Assembly (NCBI RefSeq): GCF_000730425.1
Contig: NZ_CP008896.1
Span: forward strand, 2,790,001-2,854,000
DNA: 64,000 nucleotides
Source: Pseudomonas fluorescens
GTDB lineage: Bacteria > Pseudomonadota > Gammaproteobacteria > Pseudomonadales > Pseudomonadaceae
Direction of reading: 5' to 3'
A program made the translations under genes and the position numbers. Of the stretch, positions 1 through 8,695 are shown one piece after another. The notes beneath the pieces were generated by a model. The model saw nothing but the letters and a program-made list of their open reading frames with translations, did no database searches and was not told the DNA's origin. The stretch's first letter is position 1, and each line of letters begins with the position of its first letter.

Positions 1-1033
1 TAACGCTGTAATGACTCTGGAACGAGCGCAGGCCCACCGCCTCACGCAGCTCTTGCAAGAATGGACCGGCGACGGCGCGGGCCTTCTTGGCGCCGACCAG
101 CAGCAGGTCTTCCATGTCCGAAGGACGCGACATCAATTGATGGTAGCGCTCGCGGGCTTCGCCCAACTGACCGTCCAGAAGCTGGAACAGGCGGTTCTTC
201 GCCTCGCCCCAACCCAGGCCATCGAGCAGTTCGCTGCGCAGTTGCTGTTCCTGTTCAGGGGTGGCGAACGCCTGGTACAAGGTGAACAGATGCGAGTTGT
301 CCGGATCCTTGGCTTCGCCCGGCGCGCGCGAGTCGGTGACGATCCGCGAGATCGCGTCCTTCATGTCCTTGGCGGTGGTGAACAAGGGAATCGTGTTGTC
401 GTAGCTTTTCGACATCTTGCGCCCATCCAGGCCCGGCAAGGTGGCGACGCTCTCTTCGATCAACGCCTCAGGCATAGTGAAGAACTCTCTGCCCTTGCCG
501 AACAGGTGGTTGAAACGCTGGCCGATATCACGGGCCATTTCCACGTGCTGGATCTGGTCACGGCCGACCGGCACCTTGTGCGCGTTGAACATCAGGATGT
601 CCGCCGCCATCAGCACCGGGTAGCTGTACAGGCCCATGCTGATCCCGGCATCCGGGTCTTCGCCGCTTTCCAGGTTTTTGTCCACCGATGCCTTGTAGGC
701 ATGGGCGCGGTTGAGCAGGCCCTTGGCGGCGACGCAGGTCAGCAGCCAGGTCAGCTCGGGGATTTCCGGGATGTCGGACTGGCGGTAGAAGGTCACCCGG
801 TTCACATCCAGGCCACCGGCCAGCCAGGTCGCGGCGATTTCCATACGCGAACGCTGGATGCGCTGCGGGTCATCGCACTTGATCAGGGCGTGGTAGTCGG
901 CCAGGAAGTAGAACGAATCGGCATTGGCATCCTGGCTGGCGAGGATCGCCGGGCGGATGGCACCGGCGTAGTTGCCCAGGTGCGGCGTGCCGGTGGTGGT
1001 GATGCCGGTGAGGATACGGGTACGAGTCGTCAT
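1..1033 (-). CDS. trpS: Tryptophanyl-tRNA synthetase, long form, C-terminus cut by window edge
   Basis: Class I aminoacyl-tRNA synthetase that charges tRNA-Trp in the cytoplasm. The reverse strand reads from ATG at 1033 and stays open to the window edge, giving 344 visible codons. The N-terminus has a TGTPHLGNYAGA segment, which is the HIGH-type ATP-binding motif of TrpS, and a GRKMSKSYDNT segment lies near residue 205, which is the KMSKS loop. Pseudomonas carries a long TrpS of roughly 450 residues, so about 100 C-terminal residues are outside the window. An alpha/beta hydrolase and zapG follow in the order known from P. aeruginosa. The open frame on the plus strand over the same bases is a codon-bias shadow. 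Confidence 0.96.
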   Translation of the reverse strand, partial: MTTRTRILTGITTTGTPHLGNYAGAIRPAILASQDANADSFYFLADYHALIKCDDPQRIQRSRMEIAATWLAGGLDVNRVTFYRQSDIPEIPELTWLLTCVAAKGLLNRAHAYKASVDKNLESGEDPDAGISMGLYSYPVLMAADILMFNAHKVPVGRDQIQHVEMARDIGQRFNHLFGKGREFFTMPEALIEESVATLPGLDGRKMSKSYDNTIPLFTTAKDMKDAISRIVTDSRAPGEAKDPDNSHLFTLYQAFATPEQEQQLRSELLDGLGWGEAKNRLFQLLDGQLGEARERYHQLMSRPSDMEDLLLVGAKKARAVAGPFLQELREAVGLRSFQSHYSV

Positions 1034-1057
1034 GGGTAATCGCTTATCAGACTGCTA

Positions 1058-1687
1058 TCAATTCGAGAGGCGTTGCAGCACCAGATCCTTGAGATCGGTG
1101 AGCTTGCCATGAAAAAAGTGCCCGCATTCTGCCACTTTCAGAAGCGTATGGGGGCGTTTCAGGGCTGCAGACCAGTCATAGACGGTTTGCGGGTCGACCA
1201 CTTCGTCGGTTTCCGGCTGGATCACGGTCAGCGGGCAGCCCTGGGGCAGCAGGTCGGTATCGCGCAGACGCATCACCGCAGGGGCGACCATGAACAGGTG
1301 CGCGAGTTTTTCGCCCTTGGCTTCCAGGCGACCACCGAGGCTGGCAGCCACGTAACCGCCGAAGGAAAACCCAAGCAAGGTGATCGGCAAGTCAGGGTGT
1401 TTTTCCCGCAGCCAGGTCGCGGCGGCTTGGGCATCGTCCACTTCACCGGTGCTCATGTCGTGAGTGCCGGCGCTTGCACCCACGCCGCGATAATTGAAAC
1501 GCAAAGTAATCAAACCCGCATCACGGGCGGTGCGTTGCAGGGTCGATACGACTTTATTGAGCATGGTCCCACCCTGCACCGGGTTGGGATGGCAGATCAG
1601 CGCCAGGCCACGTGGCTCGGGGTGATCCAGATACAAGGCTTCCAATTGGCCCACCGGGCCATCGATCAGAACGGGGGTTTCACGCAT
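1058..1687 (-). CDS. Alpha/beta hydrolase, dienelactone-hydrolase-like
   Basis: Predicted cytoplasmic serine hydrolase of 209 residues. It has the small alpha/beta hydrolase pattern of this family: an early LICHPNP segment (oxyanion region), a nucleophile elbow GFSFGGYVA near residue 100, an acid residue in PETDEVVD, and a late catalytic His in the ECGHFFHG segment. The start is taken at MRETPVL; an upstream in-frame Met adds 21 residues with no family resemblance. It lies directly upstream of trpS on the same strand with a 24-base gap, so the two may be cotranscribed. The substrate is unknown. Confidence 0.85.
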   Translation of the reverse strand: MRETPVLIDGPVGQLEALYLDHPEPRGLALICHPNPVQGGTMLNKVVSTLQRTARDAGLITLRFNYRGVGASAGTHDMSTGEVDDAQAAATWLREKHPDLPITLLGFSFGGYVAASLGGRLEAKGEKLAHLFMVAPAVMRLRDTDLLPQGCPLTVIQPETDEVVDPQTVYDWSAALKRPHTLLKVAECGHFFHGKLTDLKDLVLQRLSN

Positions 1688-1834
1688 GAGCAAGGAATGA
1701 ACTCCGTGACCTCTCAAGGGGTCGACTCGTCTAGCTAAAAGTCTGTGCATGGCATCATTGCGAGCTTAATCGCGGTATACAGCGCAGGTCCGAGCCGTTA
1801 ACGTAAAGCAAAGCCGTTTATAGAGGAAGGACTC

Positions 1835-2272
1835 GTGGAACACTCGCTCTTAGTTTGGTTGTTGCCGACTCTTGCCCTGGTTGCCGGTGTCGCCATTGGA
1901 TTCCTGGTCGCTCGCCTGCTGCCGAATGCCGCGCCTAACCGCACGCAGCGTCAGTTGGACGACATCCAGGAACGTTTTGACAGTTATCAGAACGAGGTTG
2001 TTACCCACTTCAACAGCACCGCGACCCTGGTCAAGAAGCTCACCCAGAGCTACCAGGAAGTACAGGATCACCTCGCCGATGGCGCCAACCGCCTGGCCCT
2101 GGATGACATCACCCGCCAGCGCCTGCTGGCCGCGCTGCATTCCGATGCTGCGCAAACCCCACGGGAACGCCTGACCCCGCCACGGGAAAACCAGGAACCA
2201 CCACGGGACTACGCGCCAAAGACGCCGAACGCCCCCGGCATGCTGGATGAGCACTACGGCTTGAAGAAGTAA
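1835..2272 (+). CDS. zapG: ZapG/YhcB family inner-membrane protein (DUF1043)
   Basis: A 145-residue single-pass membrane protein. A hydrophobic segment at about residues 6-28 is followed by a long polar helix with QRQLDDIQERFDSYQNEV, the hallmark of YhcB/ZapG. Family members connect cell division and envelope synthesis, with the coiled coil in the cytoplasm. The start codon is GTG at 1835, preceded by a GAGGAAGG ribosome site at 1823-1830. The C-terminal 40 residues are Pro-rich and disordered. It is divergent from the hydrolase gene, and a strong terminator follows. Confidence 0.9.
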   Translation: MEHSLLVWLLPTLALVAGVAIGFLVARLLPNAAPNRTQRQLDDIQERFDSYQNEVVTHFNSTATLVKKLTQSYQEVQDHLADGANRLALDDITRQRLLAALHSDAAQTPRERLTPPRENQEPPRDYAPKTPNAPGMLDEHYGLKK

Positions 2273-2290
2273 GACGTTTTCAAGCGATAC

Positions 2291-2328
2291 AAAAAGCCCG
2301 GCTGATCGATGATCAGCCGGGCTTTTTG
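2291..2328. terminator. Rho-independent terminator after zapG, bidirectional
   Basis: A near-perfect inverted repeat (AAAAAGCCCGGCTGATC with its complement) around a 3-base loop, flanked by A5 and T5 tracts. It can therefore stop transcription from either side. Confidence 0.9.
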
Positions 2329-2349
2329 TTAGGTGTGCACAGATCAAAC

Positions 2350-2436
2350 GTAGGAGCTGACTTGCCTGCGATAGCGCAATGTCAGTCAAGCGACCATCAA
2401 CTGACCCACCGCTATCGCCGGCAAGCCGGCTCCTAC
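2350..2436. repeat. REPIN: two inverted REP arms
   Basis: A left arm starting GTAGGAGCTGACTTGCCTGCGA faces a right arm ending GCCGGCAAGCCGGCTCCTAC. The left arm has several substitutions and the right arm is canonical. The spacer contains GTCAGTCA and CTGACCCACCGC, which also occur in the repeat at 29881. It lies between the zapG terminator and the 3' end of roxR. Confidence 0.85.
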
Positions 2437-2454
2437 ATTGTGAGCATCTGGCTT

Positions 2455-3015
2455 TCAGCGCCGTACCGGGCGCTTCTGCAGCTTGCGCTGCAAGGTGCGG
2501 CGGTGCATGCCCAGGGCGCGGGCGGTGGCGGAGATATTGCCTTCATGCTCGGTCAGCACGCGCTGGATGTGCTCCCATTGCAGGCGGTCCACCGACATCG
2601 GGTTTTCCGGCACCAGGGTGTCGAGGTCGGCATGCTCGGAGAGCAGCGCGGCCAGCACATCATCGGCGTCGGCCGGCTTGCACAGGTAATTGCAGGCGCC
2701 ACGCTTGATCGCCTCGACGGCCGTAGCAATGCTGGAATACCCGGTGAGGATCAGCACACGCATTTCCGGATCCAGTTCCAGCAACTTGGGCAATAGCACC
2801 AGGCCGGAATCACCGTCCATTTTCAGGTCCAGTGCCGCGTAGTCCGGCAGGTCAGCCTGGGCGATAGTCAGGCCTTCTTCGGCGGAGCCTGCGGTGCTGA
2901 CGCGAAACCCGCGACGGCTCATGGCCCGCGCCATGACGCGGGTAAAGGTGGCGTCATCATCTACCAGCAGCAGGTGCGGCAGCTCTTCGCCTTCGACTTG
3001 GATCTCGTCACTCAT
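2455..3015 (-). CDS. roxR: Redox response regulator RoxR (RegA/ActR family)
   Basis: DNA-binding response regulator of 186 residues, partner of the RoxS kinase. The receiver domain (residues about 13-125) has the acidic pocket LVDDD, the phosphoacceptor Asp at about residue 63 in LDLKMDGDSGL, and the Lys in CKPAD. The C-terminus is a Fis-type helix-turn-helix (ISATARALGMHRRTLQRKL), nearly invariant in RegA/PrrA/ActR/RoxR proteins. The start MSDEIQ overlaps the roxS stop by 8 bases, indicating translational coupling. In pseudomonads RoxSR controls terminal oxidases and the response to cyanide and redox state. Confidence 0.93.
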   Translation of the reverse strand: MSDEIQVEGEELPHLLLVDDDATFTRVMARAMSRRGFRVSTAGSAEEGLTIAQADLPDYAALDLKMDGDSGLVLLPKLLELDPEMRVLILTGYSSIATAVEAIKRGACNYLCKPADADDVLAALLSEHADLDTLVPENPMSVDRLQWEHIQRVLTEHEGNISATARALGMHRRTLQRKLQKRPVRR

Positions 3016-4270
3016 CGATGTCTCCTCGTGCAGCACGGGGCAGGCGCAGCTCGGTGAGCGTGCCGCCTTCCTCATGGGGGTAAAGTTTCACCGAGCCGCC
3101 AGCGCGGGTCACGCTGGCTTTGCTCAAGAACAGGCCCAGGCCAAAGCCTTTGCCCTTGGTGGTAAAGAATGGCTTGCCGATCTGTTCGGCAATGGCCAGC
3201 GGCACGCCGGCGCCGTGGTCGCGAATACTGATGGTGAGATCTTCTGCATCCCAGTCCAACTGCACTTCCAGCCCTTCCGGGCACGCGTCGGCAGCGTTGT
3301 TCAGCAGGTTCAGCAGCGCCTGGGTCAAGTCCGGCGGTGGCGCCATACGTGGCACCGCGCCCTGCCCCAGCAAATGGAAACGGTAGCTGGCTTCGGGGCG
3401 CATCAAGTGCCAGCGATTCAAGGCTTCGTCCAGCCACTGAGTGACGTCTTGCATATCCACCGCCAGGCGCCGGTTGGCTTCAGCAGCGCGCACCAGTTGC
3501 TGCAAGGTTTGCTTGCACTGTTTGACCTGCTCCTGCAGCACGCCGAGGTCATCTTGCAGCGCCGGGTCGTGATGGTCCTGGCGCATTTCCTTGATCAGTA
3601 CGCTCATGGTCGCCAGCGGCGTACCCAATTCATGGGCGGCACCGGCGGCCTGGGTCGCCACGGCCAACAGCTGCTGGTCGCGCAGGCCTTCTTCGCGGCG
3701 AATAGCGCGCAATTCCTCCTGGCGCCGCAGCTCTTCAGCCATGCGCGCCGCGAAAAACGTAATCACCGCCGCCGACAGCGCGAAGCTCAACCACATGCCG
3801 TAGATCTGCAGGTTTTCCCGGGCGATCGGGAAGGTTTCCAGGGGATAGAACTGCGCCAGCAACAGGGTGTAAAGCGCCAGGGCAATACCCGACAGGATCA
3901 CCGAATAGCGCCACGGCAATGTCACTGCGGCGATGGTCAGCGGTACCAGGTAATAGGAGACAAAGGGATTGGTGGAGCCGCCGGAGAAATACAGCAACAC
4001 ACTGTGGATAAACAGGTCGCAGGCCAATTGCAGGGCGTATTCGAGCTCCGTTACCGGCCACGTGGTGCGCAGGCGGATGGCGGTGAACACACACAGCACC
4101 GTGGAAAAGGCCAGGGTCACCCACAGTTGCAACCAGGGCAGCGGCAGCAGCTCAAACCAATAGGCAAGCCCGACGGAACCGGCTTGTGCGGCCAGCACCA
4201 GGGTGCGGATAAACGTCAGGCGCCAGAGATTCTGGCGAGTGGCGGAAGTCAGTTGTACGGGGGCGAGCAT
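3008..4270 (-). CDS. roxS: Redox sensor histidine kinase RoxS (RegB/PrrB family)
   Basis: Membrane sensor kinase of 420 residues. Six hydrophobic segments occupy residues about 18-175 and contain the RegB signature GGSTNPF (97-103), linked to quinone sensing in this family. The H-box AAGAAHELGTPLATM has the phospho-acceptor His at about 213. The N-box NNAADACP and the G-boxes DHGAGVP and GLGLFLS form the ATP-binding domain. It lies upstream of, and overlaps, roxR. The region upstream to 4496 separates it from the divergent SIMPL gene and holds both promoters. Confidence 0.93.
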   Translation of the reverse strand: MLAPVQLTSATRQNLWRLTFIRTLVLAAQAGSVGLAYWFELLPLPWLQLWVTLAFSTVLCVFTAIRLRTTWPVTELEYALQLACDLFIHSVLLYFSGGSTNPFVSYYLVPLTIAAVTLPWRYSVILSGIALALYTLLLAQFYPLETFPIARENLQIYGMWLSFALSAAVITFFAARMAEELRRQEELRAIRREEGLRDQQLLAVATQAAGAAHELGTPLATMSVLIKEMRQDHHDPALQDDLGVLQEQVKQCKQTLQQLVRAAEANRRLAVDMQDVTQWLDEALNRWHLMRPEASYRFHLLGQGAVPRMAPPPDLTQALLNLLNNAADACPEGLEVQLDWDAEDLTISIRDHGAGVPLAIAEQIGKPFFTTKGKGFGLGLFLSKASVTRAGGSVKLYPHEEGGTLTELRLPRAARGDIDE

Positions 4271-4496
4271 GAGCTCTCCTGATGAGCGCTCCAGGCGGAT
4301 CGCAGCAAGTATAAACGAAGCGACGGTACAGTCAGCGAGTCTGTGGCCCTTTGACGCAGGTCATGGCTTGATGGCGGGGCGCGGTGAAATTGACCGTTCG
4401 TCGGCATCGTACCCACATGTAGAGATTGTGTAACCCGCCGAACCCCAATCCCCCGTCTACAGTCTTACCGAACACGATCACCCTCAAGGAGCTTCC

Positions 4497-5207
4497 ATGT
4501 CACGTTTCACTCGCAGTGCCGCCCTTATTGCCCTCAGCGTTGGCACCATTGCCAGCCTGCCTGCGCAGGCCGCCGATCAACTGCACTACAACCAGATTTC
4601 CCTGCGGGCCGAAGTCAGCCAGGAAGTGGCCCGTGACCAGATGATCGTCACCCTGTACACCGAGTCCCAGAACACCGACCCGGCCAAGCTGGCCGCCGAG
4701 ATCACCACCACCATGAACAAGGCGCTGGCCCAGGCCCGCGAAGTCAAAAGCGTGACCTTGCGCCAGGGCAGCCGCAACAGCTACCCGATCTACGACAACA
4801 AGAACCAGAAGATCACCGGCTGGCGTGAACGCGCCGAACTGCGCCTGGAAAGCTCGGACTTTGCCGCGCTGTCCAAGCTCACTGGCGAGATGCTGGCCAA
4901 CCTGAAAATGGACAGCATGGACTTCGCCATCGCCGACCCGACCCGCAAGGCCAGCGAAGATGCCCTGCTCAAGGAAGCAGTCGCCGCTTTCAAGGCCCGT
5001 GCCCAACTGGCCACCGACGCACTGGGTGGCAAGGGCTACAAGATCGTCAACCTGAACTTCAACACCAATGGCTATCCACAGCCTTACGCCCGTGGCGGCA
5101 TGATGATGAAGGCGGCGGCGATGGATTCGGCGCCGACGCCTGAGGTCGAGGCCGGCACCAGCCAGGTCAGCATGAGTGCGGACGGGGTGATCGAAGTCTT
5201 GCAGTAA
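4497..5207 (+). CDS. Periplasmic SIMPL domain protein (DUF541)
   Basis: A 236-residue exported protein. Residues 1-26 are a Sec signal ending PAQAA. The mature part has the SIMPL/DUF541 pattern: an N-terminal strand region, a central GWRERAELRLES strand and a late DALGGKGYKIVNL helix-strand. Family members such as BP26 and YggE are periplasmic or outer-membrane associated and linked to stress tolerance, with no known catalytic activity. It starts at ATG 4497 after AAGGAG. P. aeruginosa has the same gene beside roxSR. A terminator follows immediately. Confidence 0.88.
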   Translation: MSRFTRSAALIALSVGTIASLPAQAADQLHYNQISLRAEVSQEVARDQMIVTLYTESQNTDPAKLAAEITTTMNKALAQAREVKSVTLRQGSRNSYPIYDNKNQKITGWRERAELRLESSDFAALSKLTGEMLANLKMDSMDFAIADPTRKASEDALLKEAVAAFKARAQLATDALGGKGYKIVNLNFNTNGYPQPYARGGMMMKAAAMDSAPTPEVEAGTSQVSMSADGVIEVLQ

Positions 5208-5225
5208 TCGTCTCAGCCCATAAAG

Positions 5226-5259
5226 ACGGCACAGCCTAATAGCTTGTGCCGTTTTTTTT
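5226..5259 (+). terminator. Rho-independent terminator after the SIMPL gene
   Basis: Stem ACGGCACA / TGTGCCGT followed by a run of eight T residues. Confidence 0.9.
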
Positions 5260-5774
5260 GGCTTGCTGTTCGATCACAAGATCACCTGCCGCGCGATGCA
5301 GAATACGGAATAACCCGAACACTGTAGGCCTTTACTTACATCATCAATTACACCTAAAACCTAAGCATAAAAATTGAACTATTTCCCTGCTCGAAGCCAC
5401 CTAATCAAGGCAACTTTAGCGAGCCCGCCACACAATTAACAGCCCCCCTTACAGGGATTACCCATGCGTTTATTTTGCGCTTCGGCGCAGAGCAACAAAT
5501 CTAACTAGATAGACTTTATCCAAGGACAGGGTAGCCAGGCGCCATTAGGAAACTGGTGCACATACCTATGTCTGAAACATCGAAATAGAGACAATTTTAT
5601 TCGGACTTTCATAGGGATGATGGGATCGCAAGCGTGAATCCATAGAAGATACACGACACATGATCCGACCCAGCATCAAGACACTGGCACCTGATAAAGC
5701 AATCTGCACATTGCTGCTATTGCCTGGCGACAGACGAATAACACTATGAAATCCGTGAATAAAACGAGGCCTCC
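5260..5774. other. AT-richer non-coding stretch upstream of the orphan toxin-like gene
   Basis: About 515 bases with no convincing gene on either strand. Its base composition is visibly poorer in GC than the flanking genes and matches the start of the downstream gene. It holds a weak hrp-box-like pair at 5375-5403: TGAACT, 16 bases, then CCACCTA. No repeat, tRNA fragment or integrase was seen that would explain acquisition of the island. Confidence 0.5.
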
Positions 5775-8582
5775 ATGAATATAAATCCTGCGTCAATTCT
5801 TGCGCACTCGGCAACAACCAATTCATTATCAGCCGTCAATCTATTGCCTGCGGATTTCACCTCCGCTGAAACTTCCACCTCCACACATCGTCGGCAGACT
5901 CGTGCAATCAGCAATATATCTTTTCCACAGAACTCAGCGGCGGGAGAGAAGAGTAGCTCGCTGAATACTGCAGCTCCTGAACTGGAAGTCCACAAAAGGG
6001 TTATCTACGGTTCAATCACCACGTCTATGCCCTCGGATGGCTACACCCTGCAAGAGCGCAAGCAGCGCATTGATGACTATGCTTCTCGCGTAACGACGCT
6101 GATTAAAGACATACCCAGCGACAACCAAGGCGAAAGGAGCGTTAGGTTCCAGAACGCCCGCCTGTTCATGGAACCCGCAGGCTACTTCAGCGGTGGTTTA
6201 TTGGCCGCAGGCTATGACCCGCATGAAAAAATCACGGTGACGTTCTCTTCCTACACTGGAATGGGGAAACCGGAACATTTGAATAACACCTCAGAGCGTA
6301 GCTACTTTGCATGGGAAATTGCAGCGGGTGCTTTAGCACACGATAAAGTGCAACGGGGTGGCCCGATCAACTTCAACTTTATGAAGATAGATTCAAAGGA
6401 TCAAAGTAAGGTCGATGATCTCGAGTCGTTGGGTAAAAACCTTCAAGATCATTGGGAAAATGATATAGCCTTCCCCATGCGCAACCCTTTGGGGCCACTG
6501 GCATTCCTCTCGGGAGAAGCGGATGCCTACGCGGTACGGGGGACCTTGCAAAGCCTACGTAGTGATACGCAGGCTTTTAAAAACTTGAGCACTGAAGGGC
6601 AGGAAGCGGTCGCCCGGACACTGGATAAGAACGGGCAAGTGATCATTCCAAATGTCTACGGCTACCCACTATCAGGCTATGCATTTATTGCATACACGCC
6701 CTATGACGGAAATTATAAAAACAGGCCCAACCAAGGATTGATGTTAGACCTGAAGAATGGCGCCATCCGTGAACTACATGGCGACGCAGACTTTGCAAGC
6801 TGGGCCAAAGACAACCGTGACAACTTGCTGAGAAGCTTCAACGCCGCAGATGTACAAGGAGGTAAGGATTCACACTGGCCAAGCGCGGGCTATGTGCTTG
6901 ACGCTTTGCTTTCAGGCGCCAACTCCCATTTCCCCGGGTATCACAACGTGTTCTCAGATGAGGAGATACCAGCAGCACAGCTATTTAATTACACCCGAGC
7001 CCGGGGCAGTGACTATCAGTTGAAATCCGGCAGCCTTTACAGCGGCGTGGCCGCCCAATACCAAGCGGTAAATGCCAAGAATGCAGTATGGTCCGACCAA
7101 ACTCAGGTGTTTGGTTCGTCACAGCAGAGCTGGAAGTCTGCGAAAGACTTCTGGGGCAATACATTCGGCTACATCCCCGTGATTGGCAACACAGGCAATA
7201 TTGTCTTCGGCATCCATGACAGTCTCTACGGCATGACGGCGGAAGATCGTGTGGGGGGCACTGCAACAGCGATCATATCAGGCCTGCAACTGGCCCATGA
7301 ACTCGCGCCAGACGCCGCCGAATCCGGGCTAGGTGAATCGATCAAACTCCCTGGTCTCCCAAATGCCAAAAATTACAGATGGCAGCAGAACCCGCGGACA
7401 AACGACTTTGAATTCGTGCACGCCCCCAAAGCCACAAAAAAAACCGATGGCGCCACCATTGCAATCGAGGGACAGCCTGCCAACCGCCTTCGCCCCAGCC
7501 AGGCTGCGCATATCAGCGAGCAGGCACTGCCCAACGGCGAGCAGTTGATTGAAAACACTACACCCAACACCAAGGGGATTTATCAGATCAAGGATGCAAC
7601 CACTGGCGCAGACCGCTGGTTAATCCGCTATACCGACGCCACCGGCATCAGCAAGGTGTACGAGATCCGAGGGGATTTCAAACTGAGCAACAACTACGTG
7701 CAGATTATTGACCAGAAAACCAGGCTGCCCGTGATGACCGTCCACTCTTCGGGCAATGGTGAATGGGTATCGGCCAATGGAAACGGCGGCGGCAAATGGT
7801 TTTGGGAACGCACCCCTTCTCCCACCCCCAGCGATGACATGAAGTCCCCACCGTCCTTTGCCAATCACTTCCTCGATCTCGAAGGAAAACCAATGGCAGG
7901 GGCCAACAAGATCGATGATGTCTTGAAAATCAACGGGGGATCCGCTTACGAGTTCGCCAATAGCAATTTCGAGGATAAAGGCGTCATCAAAACAAACTTC
8001 AGGGTTTCCTGGAGCTTCGACGCGGCTGACTTTTCCGTTTTGCCTGGGGAAAAGGCAATGCCCACGGGGCACAGCTCAAGCCAATATTCAACCCCCTTTA
8101 TGAAGGATTTAGGCCGTAACCCCTACACCGTCACCACCAAAGAAAATGGACTATCCGTTACCTACCCACTGGATGCCAAAGCGAAGTTGCTCGAGGCCCC
8201 CACGCAAGAGAGGCTGATGCAGTTCGAACGCGCAATTCCTGACCCCGACCTGCGTGCCCGCATTTCCGAGGTCGCCCATCAAGGCTCGATAGCCCCCGCC
8301 ACCATTGATTTGAACGGGGGATCGGTACTGCAAGATGGCTACTACTTTGGCGCTGACGAAACTCAGTTTCACATCGATCACGACCCATCCAGCAATGTGA
8401 CGATGGTCCGAATCACGTCCAAAGGGCACCTCTCCAACCCGGAAAACGATATCAACCGGGTGCCTGGTACGGAGGTGATTATCAAGCGAACGTTCACGAT
8501 ACGCGAAGGCAATGAGCTCGACAGCTTGTTCGCCATCGACAAGGAAGCACCCACCACTATCGAAGTAGTGGTCCTTCCGTAG
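5775..8582 (+). CDS. Large orphan protein, candidate secreted toxin or effector
   Basis: I do not recognise a named family with certainty. The 935-residue product has no Sec signal. Its first 60 residues are rich in Ser, Thr, Asn and Ala, as in substrates of type III or other signal-less export routes. Residues about 70-400 form a mixed domain with many aromatic and Gly residues. A hydrophobic glycine-rich stretch at about 475-515 (FGYIPVIGNTGNIVFGIHD onward) resembles the membrane-active helices seen in large Pseudomonas toxins. The C-terminal half is strand-rich. The RBS is CGAGG before ATG 5775. Base composition is lower in GC than its neighbours, it stands alone with its own terminator, and it sits between genes that are linked in relatives, so horizontal acquisition is likely. 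No HEXXH motif was found and no adjacent immunity or chaperone gene was seen. Confidence 0.6.
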   Translation: MNINPASILAHSATTNSLSAVNLLPADFTSAETSTSTHRRQTRAISNISFPQNSAAGEKSSSLNTAAPELEVHKRVIYGSITTSMPSDGYTLQERKQRIDDYASRVTTLIKDIPSDNQGERSVRFQNARLFMEPAGYFSGGLLAAGYDPHEKITVTFSSYTGMGKPEHLNNTSERSYFAWEIAAGALAHDKVQRGGPINFNFMKIDSKDQSKVDDLESLGKNLQDHWENDIAFPMRNPLGPLAFLSGEADAYAVRGTLQSLRSDTQAFKNLSTEGQEAVARTLDKNGQVIIPNVYGYPLSGYAFIAYTPYDGNYKNRPNQGLMLDLKNGAIRELHGDADFASWAKDNRDNLLRSFNAADVQGGKDSHWPSAGYVLDALLSGANSHFPGYHNVFSDEEIPAAQLFNYTRARGSDYQLKSGSLYSGVAAQYQAVNAKNAVWSDQTQVFGSSQQSWKSAKDFWGNTFGYIPVIGNTGNIVFGIHDSLYGMTAEDRVGGTATAIISGLQLAHELAPDAAESGLGESIKLPGLPNAKNYRWQQNPRTNDFEFVHAPKATKKTDGATIAIEGQPANRLRPSQAAHISEQALPNGEQLIENTTPNTKGIYQIKDATTGADRWLIRYTDATGISKVYEIRGDFKLSNNYVQIIDQKTRLPVMTVHSSGNGEWVSANGNGGGKWFWERTPSPTPSDDMKSPPSFANHFLDLEGKPMAGANKIDDVLKINGGSAYEFANSNFEDKGVIKTNFRVSWSFDAADFSVLPGEKAMPTGHSSSQYSTPFMKDLGRNPYTVTTKENGLSVTYPLDAKAKLLEAPTQERLMQFERAIPDPDLRARISEVAHQGSIAPATIDLNGGSVLQDGYYFGADETQFHIDHDPSSNVTMVRITSKGHLSNPENDINRVPGTEVIIKRTFTIREGNELDSLFAIDKEAPTTIEVVVLP

Positions 8583-8623
8583 CCTCAACAAACGGCTACA
8601 GCTCCCACTTACCCGATCCCCTG

Positions 8624-8655
8624 AACGGCGGTAACCTCGGTGACTGCCGTTTTTT
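8624..8655 (+). terminator. Rho-independent terminator after the orphan gene
   Basis: Interrupted stem AACGGC-GT-ACC with its complement GGT-AC-GCCGTT, followed by six T residues. It lies only about 40 bases before the dppA1 start. Confidence 0.85.
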
Positions 8656-8695
8656 GTATGAACCGCTTTATACACCTGCCATCTCAGGGGTCCCC

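Noticed and set aside
11..1039. Long 342-codon open frame on the plus strand
   Set aside because: It is antisense to trpS, whose motifs are unambiguous; the frame arises from high-GC codon bias and has no recognisable domain.
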